Counted from the first letter of the stretch, positions 1-9,674 are shown. The stretch is 64,000 bases of DNA from Paracoccaceae bacterium (GCA_033344815.1 JAWPMR010000001.1:1846136-1910135); one strand, 5' to 3'. Notes: generated from the sequence alone by a model not told the origin. Translations and numbers: made by a program.

Positions 1-222
1 GACCTAAACCCGAAGCGGGCGTTGGCAGCCACTTCCGTTGACCGAACGCGATAAGCGCTTCATAAGGTCGCAAGTAAAGCTCGAAATACGATAGGCGTCG
101 TAACTGGCTTTCAGGCCGGTCTGTAGCCTGCGCGGCCCGCTTAGCCCACCATCCGCAATTCTAAGGCTGTGTAACCGGCAAGGGCGTCATGTCGTGGACG
201 GCTCTCCAGACGTTTTCCGGTT
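1..222. other. left edge, no gene seen
   Basis: The stretch lies downstream of the RTX gene. I see no reading frame with family resemblance and no clear terminator hairpin followed by a T-run. Confidence 0.5.
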
Positions 223-2868
223 TTACAATATGAAGTCTGTCGCAAGGTAATCACCTGCCAAGATCCCGACACCATCATTGATGCGGATGGCAAGGTCGAT
301 GGCATTGTCGCCATCCGTCAAACCATAGACCCGTGTCTGGTCGTTCGCATTCTCGACCCAAAGCGATCCGGCCCCTGCCGCCAATCCTTGTGCGGTTGTC
401 AATGCGCCCAGAAAAGTGAAGGCCTGCGTGCCCGCGGTTTGTGTATCTGCGTCTATCGCGGAGAGATCGATCACATCGCCACCGGCAGCACCCACGCCAG
501 CGATCCCATCAATGAGGTCCGCGAACCCAAAAGCCGACTCCGCCGCGGCTGAGAAGACAAAAACATCATTATTGGCCTGACCGCGCAGAATATCCTGTCC
601 GCCTCCCCCGTTGAGCACGTCATTGCCGTTGCCGCCGACCAGCACGTCATTATCCGCGCCCCCTTCCAGCAGGTCAAATCCGTCGCCACCGCGCAGCGTA
701 TCTACACCGGCACCCCCAAAGAGTTGATCCGCTTGCGCGTTGCCGTCCAGAATGTCATTGCCCGCACCACCGAACAGCATGTCTTCGCCCGAGCCGCCAA
801 AAATCAAGTCATTCCCATCCTGACCGGATAGCATATCATTGCCACCGCCGCCGCGCAGGATGTCGTCACCGTCACCACCAGTGAGGGTATCCGTGCCGAT
901 ATCGCCCGCCAGCACATCATCGCCTGCATCGCCGTTGATGATGTCATTACCGCCACCGCCATTGAGCGTGTCATTGCCCAGACCACCGTGCATGGTATCG
1001 TTGCCATCCCCGCCAAACCCGGTGTCATCTCCCTCCTCGCCGCTCAGCGTATCTTGTCCCTCTCCGCCGCGCAGAATGTCATTGCCGTCGCCCCCGTTGA
1101 TACTGTCATCCCCAGCCTCGCCCACCAGCACGTCATTGCCTACGCCACCGTCAAGACTGTCATTCCCGGCACCCGCATAAAGGCGATCATCCCCGGCGCC
1201 TCCCTCTAGCAGGTCATCCCCCTCGCCACCGTTGAGCCGATCATTTCCTTCTTCGCCAATCAAAACATCATTCCCGGCGAACCCGAGAATGCGGTCAGAC
1301 CCGCCGCCGCCTTCTATGCGGTTCGCAACCGATGACCCTTTCAAATCGTCATTCCCGTTTCCGGCGATGAGGTTCTCAAAGTTATAGAACGCCTCTCTCG
1401 CTTCCGCCGGTGCGCCAAAGTAATCCGTCTCACCCGTCTCGAGGTTGATGGCGTAATTGCCGTTGAAAGCCGTGGTATCCAACGTGTCGATACCCGCTTC
1501 CCCGTTCAGGTATTTGAAGTCTCCGGGGAGAGCGAAATCGGCACTGGAAATGATCAGGTCATTGCCGCCGCCCCCATAGAAGTCCCCGCTGCCAGAGGTA
1601 TAGATGATATCATCCCCGGCCTGACCCAGAATTGTGTCGCCAATTTCACCTTCTAGGACGGTTGAGCCATTGACCCCGGTCGTGATCACATCGGTGGCGA
1701 GGAAATTCGTGCGGATCTGGCCATAGTCGTCCGGGTTGATGATCTCGCCCCTCGGGTCCCAAATGGAGGAGAAAAGCTCATTGTTTGGACCTTGCCATCC
1801 AAACAGCACGCGACCATCCGCAGCCAGCCCGATTTCGACGTCCGCACTATTGAATGTCCCCCCGGCGCCCACGAAAAAAGCATCGCTTTCAGGGGTGCCA
1901 TCAGCGTTGAAGCGGCGCGCATAAACATCATTTACCGGGTCTGTGTCCCAAGCGAGAATGAATCCGCCATCATGCAGCCCAATCACCCGGGGTATAGCTC
2001 CATGACTACCGCTGGAATTTGGTTCGTAGTGAAGTGTTCCGACCTCAGCACCCGTTGAATCGTAAACCTGCGAATAGACTTCATTATTCAATCGGAAAGC
2101 AATTACGAAACCTCCACCGGCGAGACTTGCAAAGTGGTTCACGCTCCCGCTGACAGATATCTCTATCAATGGGGTCAATGCTGTGCCTGCGCTGTCAAAG
2201 ACAGAAAACGCGTAGCTCGTGTCTGACCCGTCCGAGATCGAGTATATGGTTCTGTAGCTGCCATCACTTAAGACATCCACGCTGTGTGTGAAGACAGTTG
2301 CGCCTGGTGCCGCCGCCGGGGGTTGGATAAATCGACCTACATTGCCATCGCCGTCGATTAACCGCGCGCCTGTATAGTCAAGCGTGATATCGTTGAAAGG
2401 CACATAGAAACCTGCACTCTCAGGCACAAGGTTCACAGCAAATTTTGAAGTAGTAAGAAAATTGGATTGCACGCCAACTATGGTTGCAAATTCCTTTGGC
2501 CCGTCCAGATCAAACTGCTCAAATCTTATGGCTCTTTCGTCGGGTCCATATCGAGCTTCACTTGCATCTACAAAGCTGATTGCAAAACCGTCGTGGGTCG
2601 CCGTGACATTGTGGTCGGTTTCGCCATCACTGAAGAAGTACGAATTAAGCTGGAATGAATCGTAGACGACCAAACCATCTGCGTCGTAAATTTTTCCAAC
2701 GATGTCGCCGCGCGGTGATGCTCCTATGACGCCATTCTGACCCTCATCCCATGTGACCAGAATCCACCCGTTCGCCAGTCCCAGGACATTTTGATTGCTT
2801 TGAAAGCCGATTGAAGCATCACCGGTATTTACTTGAAATGGGCCTGCCCACTGGGTTGGCTGTGCCAT
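223..2868 (-). CDS. RTX calcium-binding exoprotein
   Basis: This 881-residue protein is almost certainly secreted by a type I system. Residues about 1-400 hold repeats of the kind DGGFILAW followed by VYARRF and NADGTP, which suggests a beta-propeller-like or adhesin-like domain. From about residue 410 to 780 there are more than twenty RTX nonapeptides of GGxGxD type, which fold as a calcium-loaded beta-roll. The last 100 residues resemble the serralysin-type C-terminal domain (DVIDLSAIDAD motif) and end in a hydrophobic acidic tail, DYLATDFIL, typical of a type I secretion signal. No N-terminal signal peptide is present, as expected. The ATG follows an AGGACG ribosome site. No protease HExxH motif is visible, so the activity is unknown. 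No type I exporter genes lie in the window. Confidence 0.93.
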   Translation of the reverse strand: MAQPTQWAGPFQVNTGDASIGFQSNQNVLGLANGWILVTWDEGQNGVIGASPRGDIVGKIYDADGLVVYDSFQLNSYFFSDGETDHNVTATHDGFAISFVDASEARYGPDERAIRFEQFDLDGPKEFATIVGVQSNFLTTSKFAVNLVPESAGFYVPFNDITLDYTGARLIDGDGNVGRFIQPPAAAPGATVFTHSVDVLSDGSYRTIYSISDGSDTSYAFSVFDSAGTALTPLIEISVSGSVNHFASLAGGGFVIAFRLNNEVYSQVYDSTGAEVGTLHYEPNSSGSHGAIPRVIGLHDGGFILAWDTDPVNDVYARRFNADGTPESDAFFVGAGGTFNSADVEIGLAADGRVLFGWQGPNNELFSSIWDPRGEIINPDDYGQIRTNFLATDVITTGVNGSTVLEGEIGDTILGQAGDDIIYTSGSGDFYGGGGNDLIISSADFALPGDFKYLNGEAGIDTLDTTAFNGNYAINLETGETDYFGAPAEAREAFYNFENLIAGNGNDDLKGSSVANRIEGGGGSDRILGFAGNDVLIGEEGNDRLNGGEGDDLLEGGAGDDRLYAGAGNDSLDGGVGNDVLVGEAGDDSINGGDGNDILRGGEGQDTLSGEEGDDTGFGGDGNDTMHGGLGNDTLNGGGGNDIINGDAGDDVLAGDIGTDTLTGGDGDDILRGGGGNDMLSGQDGNDLIFGGSGEDMLFGGAGNDILDGNAQADQLFGGAGVDTLRGGDGFDLLEGGADNDVLVGGNGNDVLNGGGGQDILRGQANNDVFVFSAAAESAFGFADLIDGIAGVGAAGGDVIDLSAIDADTQTAGTQAFTFLGALTTAQGLAAGAGSLWVENANDQTRVYGLTDGDNAIDLAIRINDGVGILAGDYLATDFIL

Positions 2869-3428
2869 AAAAAACGTCCTTGAAAAAAAGCTGACCGATC
2901 AGTTAACAATGATAGATCCGGATCTTTTGCCCGAGTCAATTGGTACTCGAAGTATTTGGAAATAATAATTTTCTTCCGCCACCAAAGACACCGGTTCCCG
3001 CAATTCAGCGTAGAAAATTTTTGCCTGAGGTTGATCAAATTGTCAGATTTCAACCTGGGAGTCTCGCGGTGCTGCGCGGCATCCAACGCGACCGACACAG
3101 TTGCAATATTTCCGCTTGCCGCGCTTGTTCCTGACAAGGAGGGGTCAATGAACGACGCACTGTCGCGCCGTAGATGGACTTCGGCTTGCGTCCCATGGCC
3201 CCTCAGATATCACGTTCGACCGTGCTCACCCATCAGGTCCAAAAAGCAACGCGCGGCGGCCTTTTGGGTTTCCTTGCAGATTTTATGATCATCGTGAGTT
3301 ATCCCATCTTTTGTGCTGGGATCAGGCAGATGCCAATGCGCGATCTGGACGATGCTCCTGTTCTGGCGATGGCTGTAGTCAGTCAGCCCGAACGTTATGT
3401 CGCCGCTGCTGTTTGCGGGTGATCGATT
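2869..3428. other. intergenic stretch, no convincing gene
   Basis: About 560 bases between the RTX start and the transposase remnant. Short frames on both strands show no family resemblance. It contains an inverted repeat AGGTTG (3028-3033) / CAACCT (3051-3056) and the 12-mer TTGATCAAATTG at 3031-3042, which recurs at 24321-24332. The promoter of the RTX gene is probably here but cannot be fixed by eye. Confidence 0.4.
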
Positions 3429-4452
3429 TCACGTCTTCAGCAAGTCGCTGATATCTATGCAGCCTTTTGACCGGTTGTATTTTGCCGGGGCCTTGTGGGA
3501 CGGGCAAAGGCGGCGCTGTCTCATGACATAGCAGATCATGCATGACCATTTGAGCTGCCAGGCTTTGGGTGCGTTTTGCTTCCGTTGCATGCAGTCGAGA
3601 TTTACCAATACCGTTGCCAGCTTGGGTCCGATCAGACCGCAGCCGCTGTCGCTTCTGCCTCCAAATCGAAGGTTTTGCCGGCGTTCAGGACGCGCCAGCT
3701 TGTTCACCTGTGCAACACCAGACTTGTTGTGTTGCGGACGCACTGCAACGGGTTCCAAGCGCGTGCCAATGCAGAACCGTTGCCAGGGTTTCGGGCGCTG
3801 CGTGATGACCAGCGCGGTTTGCACAAACAGCATGCGCAGATATCGGCGCCAGATTTATGTTTCCGCCCCAAATCGCCCGCCAGCGCGACTCTGTCGCTGG
3901 ATCAATCTGAGCCACGCGTAAATTCGCGCCCACGGCCAAAGACCTTGCCATGGCAGCAGCCATTGCCGTTGAGATCAGCGAGCGGATGCGGGGATTGGTC
4001 ATGAAGCGCGGGCAGCCCGGCGCGGTCTCCCGGCCCTCATGTATGTCGGATGCGCCCCTCTCGATCCGCCTGTCCAGCCAGATCCGGTCTTGCGGATGCC
4101 CAAGGATCAATTTCCGCATCTGCAGGGACATCTCGCCACGGCGATGGTCCAGCATACTCTTCAGCGCGGAGCGCAACGCGGCGCTCAAGAGTGATCCGTG
4201 TACGCCGGGACAGGCGCGGATCTGGTTCGTTGCTTCCGTCCGCCGCGATACAAAGCGAGATCGGACGCGCTGCAGCGCCTGCTTATCTAATTGTTCCCGC
4301 CTCTTCTCAAGACGCCCATGAGGGGGCAACGCGGCCTCAGCATCATTTTCATCGTACTTGCGGCCCTTGTTGAGCCGTTTCACACAGATCGCGAAAATGG
4401 TCCGGCGCTTAAATCCCGTCGCTGGCGGATGCTGCGCGGCGCACGTCAGATC
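3429..4452 (-). pseudogene. decayed IS110/IS1111-type transposase
   Basis: Two overlapping minus-strand frames (about 3685-4450 and 3429-3833) together read as the middle and C-terminal part of an IS110-family transposase. The first contains KYDENDAEA (the conserved K-x-D-x-x-D-A-E-A block), then LQRVRSRFVSRRT and a helix-hairpin-helix-like NPRIRSLISTAMAAAM. The second starts MLFVQTALVI and contains KPWQRF and NKLARPER, matching the end of these enzymes. The frame changes near 3833, so the gene cannot make an intact protein. The N-terminal DEDD part is missing: the remnant runs directly into the stop of the lrp-like gene at 4453. No terminal inverted repeats were found. It is a scar of an old insertion. 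Confidence 0.75.
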
Positions 4453-4905
4453 TCAGATCGGAAGTTCCAGCGTCGCTTTTTCCGTCGATACCACAATTGA
4501 AGTGCGGAATTTCCGGACATTCCGGTCTGCAAAGAAAAACCGATGGGTGAAAGCTTCGTAGTCCCCGATATCCCTGGCTACCACGATCATCACAAAATCG
4601 GCATCACCGGCGATGCAGTAGAAATTTGTCACCTGCGGATCCTGACGGGCTTTCCGTTTGAAAGCGTCGATCTGGTCCAAACGGTCTCGTTCAAGCTCGA
4701 CGGATACCACCGCCGTGATGCCAAAACCCAGCTTCTCCTGATCCAGCACAGCAACTTCTTTTTTGATGACACCGCTATCGCGCAAGACCTTCAGCCGCCT
4801 CTGCACCGATGCGGTGGAGGCGCCGATGTGGTTCGCCAGCGCCTGTATGGACGTTCGTGCGTTTCGTTGCAGCAAAGCCAATACTTGATGATCTGAGTGA
4901 TCCAT
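4453..4905 (-). CDS. Lrp/AsnC-family transcriptional regulator
   Basis: This 150-residue protein has the classic layout: an N-terminal winged helix-turn-helix (residues about 4-60, with NHIGASTASVQRRLKVL) and a C-terminal RAM ligand-binding domain (about 68-145, with VTNFYCIAGDADFVMIV). Lrp-type proteins bind amino acids and control their transport or breakdown. It is divergent from azlC with an 84-base gap, so it probably regulates the exporter. The gap holds a TTGGA...TCCAA dyad that may be an operator. The ATG follows a GGGAG ribosome site. Confidence 0.93.
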   Translation of the reverse strand: MDHSDHQVLALLQRNARTSIQALANHIGASTASVQRRLKVLRDSGVIKKEVAVLDQEKLGFGITAVVSVELERDRLDQIDAFKRKARQDPQVTNFYCIAGDADFVMIVVARDIGDYEAFTHRFFFADRNVRKFRTSIVVSTEKATLELPI

Positions 4906-4989
4906 GATCGCTCCCTAGCAGAATAAGACATATTTTGATCGTAGTTACTCATTATTTGGAAGAATAGGTAGTTTATCCAATCAACTCCA

Positions 4990-5688
4990 GTGCCTAATCT
5001 GCTGGCTATGAAATACGGTATTATTGCAATTCTTCCGCTTGCCGCCGGGGCCGCCGTCTACGGTTTTGCCTTCGGCTTGCTGGCGGCACAGGTTGGCTTT
5101 CCTTGGTGGGGCGTCGCCCTGATGAGCGGGTTCGTCCACGCGGGATCATCCCAAATCGTCGCTGTTGAACAGTTCGCCGGCACCTCCGCCGTGTTGGGTG
5201 CCGCATTGGCAGGCGCAGCTCTGAACCTGCGTTACATTGGAATTGCCGCGTCGCTGTCAGGGGTTTTAAGCGGGTTGCCACTTCGGATGAAACTATTGGC
5301 GATCCACATGACCGGCGACGAAAACTGGGCTTTGACGATGGCTGAACGGGCGAAAAACCCTCATATCGGGGCGGGTTTTCTGATCGGCTCCGGAACTGTG
5401 ATGATCACGGTCTGGACGTTATCCACAACGCTCGGCGCGGTTGCCGGTGCCACGCTGCCAGACCTTGAACAATTTGGTTTGGGCTTTGCATTCACCGCTG
5501 CCTTTATTGCCATGGCGCGCGGGTTATGGCGCGGCCCAGCCAACCTCATGCCATGGGCTATGAGCTTTGCTGTCACAATCGGCGTCACCGCCGGAGGTTC
5601 CCCCAAGGCCTATGCGATTGTTTTAGGCGCTTTCTGCGGCCTTGCCATTTCACATGTCCTCAGAAGCAGAAGAGCGCGCCTGTCATGA
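4990..5688 (+). CDS. azlC: AzlC-type branched-chain amino acid exporter, large subunit
   Basis: A 232-residue membrane protein of the AzlC family. It starts with the characteristic ILPLAAGAAVYGFAFGLLA segment and continues with GFVHAGSSQIVAVEQ and LNLRYIGIAASLS, both conserved in the family. AzlC with AzlD exports branched-chain amino acids or their analogues across the inner membrane. The called start is GTG at 4990. An ATG at 5008 is an equally possible start, since no strong ribosome site separates them. The stop overlaps the azlD start in an ATGA. Confidence 0.92.
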   Translation: MPNLLAMKYGIIAILPLAAGAAVYGFAFGLLAAQVGFPWWGVALMSGFVHAGSSQIVAVEQFAGTSAVLGAALAGAALNLRYIGIAASLSGVLSGLPLRMKLLAIHMTGDENWALTMAERAKNPHIGAGFLIGSGTVMITVWTLSTTLGAVAGATLPDLEQFGLGFAFTAAFIAMARGLWRGPANLMPWAMSFAVTIGVTAGGSPKAYAIVLGAFCGLAISHVLRSRRARLS

Positions 5689-5981
5689 GCTTTCCGTTCT
5701 GGATGTTGATTGTTGTTCTGGCCAGCGCCGCATTTTCGATCCGGGTGCTTGGTCTTTATGCCGGTGACGCACTCAAATCGTCCCGCTTCACATGGGTTCT
5801 GGATGATCTGCCGGGTCTTATTGTAGTGTCATTGGTAGCGTCTTCCCTGGCGGGCCAATCAACTGGGGCATGGATGGCCGGCGCCGTTGCCCTCGCTGTC
5901 GCTTATGCCAGCAATCATGTCATTCTGACCATGTGCGTTGGCGTTGCGGTATACGGCGGGCTGATTTGGTCCGGGCTATAG
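5685..5981 (+). CDS. azlD: AzlD-type exporter small subunit
   Basis: A 98-residue protein with three or four hydrophobic segments (MLIVVLASAAFSIRVLGLY; LPGLIVVSLVAS; AVALAVAYAS; MCVGVAVYGGL), matching the small AzlD partner of AzlC. It starts at the ATG overlapping the azlC stop. A longer frame opens at 5526 but lies inside azlC and is rejected. Translational coupling supports equal production of the two subunits. Confidence 0.9.
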   Translation: MSFPFWMLIVVLASAAFSIRVLGLYAGDALKSSRFTWVLDDLPGLIVVSLVASSLAGQSTGAWMAGAVALAVAYASNHVILTMCVGVAVYGGLIWSGL

Positions 5982-6186
5982 TTTCGCCGCGTGCCACCAA
6001 TCATTTTCAACCCGCAAAGCGCCGGAGAATCCCTCACGACCGTTTTACCTGCGCACTGGTTTTGCGCGCACGACAGCGAACCGCATTGCGCCATTGCACG
6101 GCAATGAAGCGCCGTGAAACGGCCCAAAGAAAGGGGGCAACCGGACAACTCCGTGGCCCTGCCTTCGACCTTTCTCTGTGATCGCG

Positions 6187-7464
6187 TCAGCTTCTAGCGA
6201 TCGCCTGAACCGCGGCTAAAACGGCCGCGCGCGTTTGATCCAGATCAGCATCGGTGATCGCCAGCGACGGGTAAAGTTTGCCCGCGGACTTGAAGACACC
6301 ATTTTCGCGCAAAGTGGCATTATAGGTAGCGTTCCGGTGGGGGTCGTCGTGTTTTGCCGTGCGGAAGTCCCGGCATGTGTCAGCAGTAAAGACGACATCA
6401 AAAAGCGTTTCGTCACCACAGATCTGGTGTGCAATTCCGGCCTCATGCAGCGCGGTTGTTTGCATGTCCTGAAGCGATTTGCCGATGGCTCTCAACCGCG
6501 TGTAGCTGTCATCACGGCGCAGTATTTCCATTGTCTTCAGCCCTGCAGCCGCCGCGATGGGATTTCCGGACAGGGTGCCAAGTTGCATCAGCCATTTGTC
6601 CGCACCCACAATGGATTTATCAAAGTGCTGCATGATGTCTGCACGTGCGCCCAGCGCGGCCAGGGGAAAGCCGCCGCCAATGATCTTTCCCAGCGTGCAA
6701 ATGTCTGGCGTTACGCCATAGCGTTCCTGCGCCCCGCCGTAGGCCAGACGAAACCCTGTTACGATCTCATCAAAGATCAGCAGCACATGGTACTTGTCAC
6801 ACAGGTCGCGCAGGCCCTGCAGGTACCCCGGTTCCGCAGCGATGATCCGTTGCAGGGGTTCTGCGATGATCGCTGCCACATCCTTGTGTTCAACCAACAG
6901 CGCTTCGACCGCCGCCAGATCATTGAAAGGGGCGATAAGCATCTGATCGGCAACGGCTTGCGGGATGCCCGCGCTGTCCGGTACCGCCTGTGGAAAATTG
7001 GCGCGCGCAGTTGGCGCGAGGCTCATCTGGGCTTCGGCGCTCATGCCGTGATAACCGCCTTCAAACTTCAGGATCTTGTCACGGCCCGTATAGGCCCGCG
7101 CCAGGCGCATCGCGTACATATCCGCCTCGCCGCCCGACGTGACAAATCGGACTTGCGCGCAACAGGGGACCGCCTCGACGATGGCCTCGGCCAGTTCGAT
7201 GCCCGTGGCGTTATTGGCAAAGAAGGTCATGCCGTTGGGCAATTGCGCGAGCACGGCTTCCAGCACCTCCGGGTGACCATGCCCCAGCAGCATCGGACCG
7301 GACCCGATCAGATAGTCGATGTATTCCTTGCCCTCCACATCCCAGACGCGGCTGCCCTGGCCTCTGGCGATCACGATGCCGGGGTCAAAATTGCCGAACC
7401 CACCGCCGGGCAAAACCCGCTGCGCGCGGGCGATCCAATCTGATTGAGACGTCAGTTTTTGCAT
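6187..7464 (-). CDS. glutamate-1-semialdehyde aminomutase-like class III aminotransferase
   Basis: A 425-residue PLP enzyme of aminotransferase class III, closest in pattern to glutamate-1-semialdehyde 2,1-aminomutases: WDVEGKEYIDYLIGSGP near residue 40, FVTSGGEADMYAMRLARAYTG near 110, LLIFDEIVTGFR near 230 and the PLP-lysine block LGKIIGGGFPLAALG near 260. It ends a leftward operon with two enolase-superfamily enzymes, an MDR oxidoreductase and a demethylase-like flavoprotein. It is therefore more likely a catabolic omega- or beta-transaminase or aminomutase than HemL of tetrapyrrole synthesis. The substrate is not evident. It starts at ATG 7464, three bases past the stop of the upstream gene. 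Confidence 0.9.
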   Translation of the reverse strand: MQKLTSQSDWIARAQRVLPGGGFGNFDPGIVIARGQGSRVWDVEGKEYIDYLIGSGPMLLGHGHPEVLEAVLAQLPNGMTFFANNATGIELAEAIVEAVPCCAQVRFVTSGGEADMYAMRLARAYTGRDKILKFEGGYHGMSAEAQMSLAPTARANFPQAVPDSAGIPQAVADQMLIAPFNDLAAVEALLVEHKDVAAIIAEPLQRIIAAEPGYLQGLRDLCDKYHVLLIFDEIVTGFRLAYGGAQERYGVTPDICTLGKIIGGGFPLAALGARADIMQHFDKSIVGADKWLMQLGTLSGNPIAAAAGLKTMEILRRDDSYTRLRAIGKSLQDMQTTALHEAGIAHQICGDETLFDVVFTADTCRDFRTAKHDDPHRNATYNATLRENGVFKSAGKLYPSLAITDADLDQTRAAVLAAVQAIARS

Positions 7465-7467
7465 AGG

Positions 7468-8571
7468 TCAGGCCAATTCCAGAAGAGGGTTTCCAAGGAT
7501 GTCCGGGTCCGGTGTCACGCCAAGCCCTGCCCCATCAGGCGGTGCGATGCGGCCGTTCTGGCGTATCGGGCAATCCGGCGCGATGCGCGGCGCGACGTAA
7601 CCTGACAGATCGCAGGTATTGAGCAACGCGCCGTGGGGCGTGGAGGCGGCAAAATGCAGCGAGGCGGCCGTCACAATGTCAGAGCCCCAAGTGCATTCCG
7701 CGCAAATCTCGGCCCCAAGTTGGATCGTCAGATCACGGGCACGGCGCATGGCCGACAGACCGCCAAATTTCGAGAGTTTGAGCGCGACCGCATCAAGGCA
7801 TCCCAAAGCATGCGCCCGCATCAAGCTCGCCAGATCAAAGGCGCCTTCGTCGATCTTCATGGCCAGCCCTGTGGCCTGGCGCACGGCGGCACAGTCTTCC
7901 AGAGTTTTGCAGGGCTGCTCCAGCATCACATCGAGATGGGCGACCGCGCGGCCGGTCCGTGTGGCGTGTAATTTCGAGGCACCGCAGTTCCAATCGCCAT
8001 AGACCAGCGGCCCCTCTCCAACAGCTTCGCGCACTTTTGCCAGACGTTCCGCATCAGCCTGCCAATCCGCGTCAGACCCCAGTTTGGCTTGAAACTGTCG
8101 GATGCCGGTGGCGTAGGCCTGCGCCGCGACGCGCGCCATTTCATCAGGGTCGATACAGGTGATGGAGTGATAAAGCGGCATATCGCGCCGCGTGCGACCG
8201 CCAAGCAATTGATAAAGCGGCAGATCCGTTGCTTTGCCGAAAAGGTCCCATAGCGCCATATCGACAATTGATTTCGCATCTGCGTGACCCGGCAGGAAGC
8301 CATCCAGTTTGCGCATCGGTGCGTCAATGCCTGTTGGCGTGATGCCAAGTATTTCGGGGGCCATTTCGGTGATGGCACTGGGCACGCCATCGGCAAAAGC
8401 AGGCAGGTAATGCGGGATCGGGCAGACCTCGCCCCACCCCTTCAGACCGGTATCCGTCTCAAGACACAGCACATGGGTCTTGACCGTTGCGCAGGTTTTG
8501 CCCTCCGCCATGTAATAGGTCTCATGGCTTGTCAGATCGACAGACCACAGGGTGATGCGATTGACCTTCAT
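7468..8571 (-). CDS. mandelate racemase/muconate lactonizing enzyme family protein (first copy)
   Basis: A 367-residue enolase-superfamily enzyme. The capping domain (1-130) contains GWGEVCPIPHY. The barrel carries metal ligands Asp193 (GDWN), Glu219 (LEQP) and Asp241/Glu242 (KIDEG), and candidate catalytic lysines Lys163 (QAKLG) and Lys265 (LKLSKFGG). Lysines on both faces of the active site are typical of racemases or epimerases acting next to a carboxylate, and of cycloisomerases and some dehydratases. The family includes hydroxyproline-betaine 2-epimerase (HpbD), which fits the demethylase neighbours. Its start overlaps the next upstream gene by four bases. It is paralogous to that gene and probably acts on a related intermediate. 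Confidence 0.92.
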   Translation of the reverse strand: MKVNRITLWSVDLTSHETYYMAEGKTCATVKTHVLCLETDTGLKGWGEVCPIPHYLPAFADGVPSAITEMAPEILGITPTGIDAPMRKLDGFLPGHADAKSIVDMALWDLFGKATDLPLYQLLGGRTRRDMPLYHSITCIDPDEMARVAAQAYATGIRQFQAKLGSDADWQADAERLAKVREAVGEGPLVYGDWNCGASKLHATRTGRAVAHLDVMLEQPCKTLEDCAAVRQATGLAMKIDEGAFDLASLMRAHALGCLDAVALKLSKFGGLSAMRRARDLTIQLGAEICAECTWGSDIVTAASLHFAASTPHGALLNTCDLSGYVAPRIAPDCPIRQNGRIAPPDGAGLGVTPDPDILGNPLLELA

Positions 8572-9674
8572 GAATAGACCGCCACCGGGTCGCCCAGCGT
8601 TTCCTCATCCGGATGCACGCCCAGACCCGCGGCTTCGGGCAGATGTAAATGGCCGTCTATGTTGCGCGGGCCGCGCCCGCCTGCAATGTCCACAGTAATC
8701 ATGTCCTGACAGGCCCAGACCGCATGGCAGTTTTCATCCGGAACCGTTGCGGCCAGATGCAAAGCCTCGGTGTCGGCCAGGACAGTTCCGCCCGTGGCCA
8801 TGACAAACATGTCGATGCCATGCACCAGTGCAACGTCGCGCATCCGGGCGGCTTTGGTCAGGCCGCCAACGCGGTTGAGCTTGATCCCGAACACCTCCGC
8901 CAAACCATCGCGCGCAATGCGGACCGCATCCTGCAGTGTCACGAGCGATTCATCAATGGACACAGGGGCTGCGTGCTTGCCTGACAGGGCGCAGATGTCA
9001 TCGAGGCTTTCGCAGGGCTGTTCAAAGGTGACGTTCAGATCCTGCGTGGCCGACATGACCTGCAAAGCCTGGCCGCGCGTCCAGCCGCGATTGACATCGT
9101 AAAGCACAATCTCTCCGTCGTGCCGGTTGTCTTCGACGTCTCGGATGCGGGCGATGTCACGTGCCACGTTGCCGCCGATCTTGACCGAATGCGCGATGTA
9201 GCCGCGCTGGCGGTACCGCTCGATCACCTTGCGCGTTTCCTCTACGGTCTTGGCGCCAACCGAGGATGCGATGGGGCGCGGCGTGCGCGACCCGCCGCCC
9301 ATCAGATCGGCAATCGGGACACCGGCCACTTGCCCCGCAATGTCCCAACACGCCATATCAATCGGGCTTTTCGCATAGAGATGACCCGGCAGCGACAAAT
9401 CCATGGCCCGCTCCACATCCAACACGCGCCGCGGATCAAGGCCGATCACAAAGGGGGCCATGGTCTGGATCCCTGCGCGGATACCGGGGCCATGGGCGGG
9501 CACGTAGGTGTGCCCCCAGGGCGTGCCTTCGCCCCAGCCCGTGACGCCCGTGTCCGTCTCGACCTTGAGCAGTGTTGCGTCCAGTGTTTCGAACTTTAAC
9601 CGCCCGCCGGACAGCCAGTAGGGATGCGCCAGCGGCAGGTCGCACTGGTAGACGGAGATCTTCGCAATCCTCAT
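8568..9674 (-). CDS. mandelate racemase/muconate lactonizing enzyme family protein (second copy), HpbD-like
   Basis: A 368-residue enolase-superfamily enzyme with GWGEGTPWG in the cap, Asp193 (YDVN), Glu218 (FEQP) and Asp241/Glu242 (SIDES) as Mg2+ ligands. Lys165 (SVKIGG) and Lys265 (GIKLNRVGG) sit where the two catalytic lysines of 4-hydroxyproline betaine 2-epimerase are expected. The end, LGVHPDEETLGDPVAVYS, also recalls that group. The context (Rieske oxygenase, dimethylglycine-dehydrogenase-like protein, aldehyde dehydrogenase) agrees with racemisation of a betaine, but the substrate is inferred. It overlaps both neighbours by four bases, so the operon is tightly coupled. Confidence 0.92.
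   Translation of the reverse strand: MRIAKISVYQCDLPLAHPYWLSGGRLKFETLDATLLKVETDTGVTGWGEGTPWGHTYVPAHGPGIRAGIQTMAPFVIGLDPRRVLDVERAMDLSLPGHLYAKSPIDMACWDIAGQVAGVPIADLMGGGSRTPRPIASSVGAKTVEETRKVIERYRQRGYIAHSVKIGGNVARDIARIRDVEDNRHDGEIVLYDVNRGWTRGQALQVMSATQDLNVTFEQPCESLDDICALSGKHAAPVSIDESLVTLQDAVRIARDGLAEVFGIKLNRVGGLTKAARMRDVALVHGIDMFVMATGGTVLADTEALHLAATVPDENCHAVWACQDMITVDIAGGRGPRNIDGHLHLPEAAGLGVHPDEETLGDPVAVYS

Noticed and set aside
839-1209. Repetitive plus-strand frames that look like short-period repeats
   Set aside because: They are the reverse of the RTX nonapeptide repeats, not a CRISPR array or separate protein.
6235-7443. 402-codon plus-strand frame
   Set aside because: It is the antisense shadow of the class III aminotransferase gene, whose motifs are on the minus strand.
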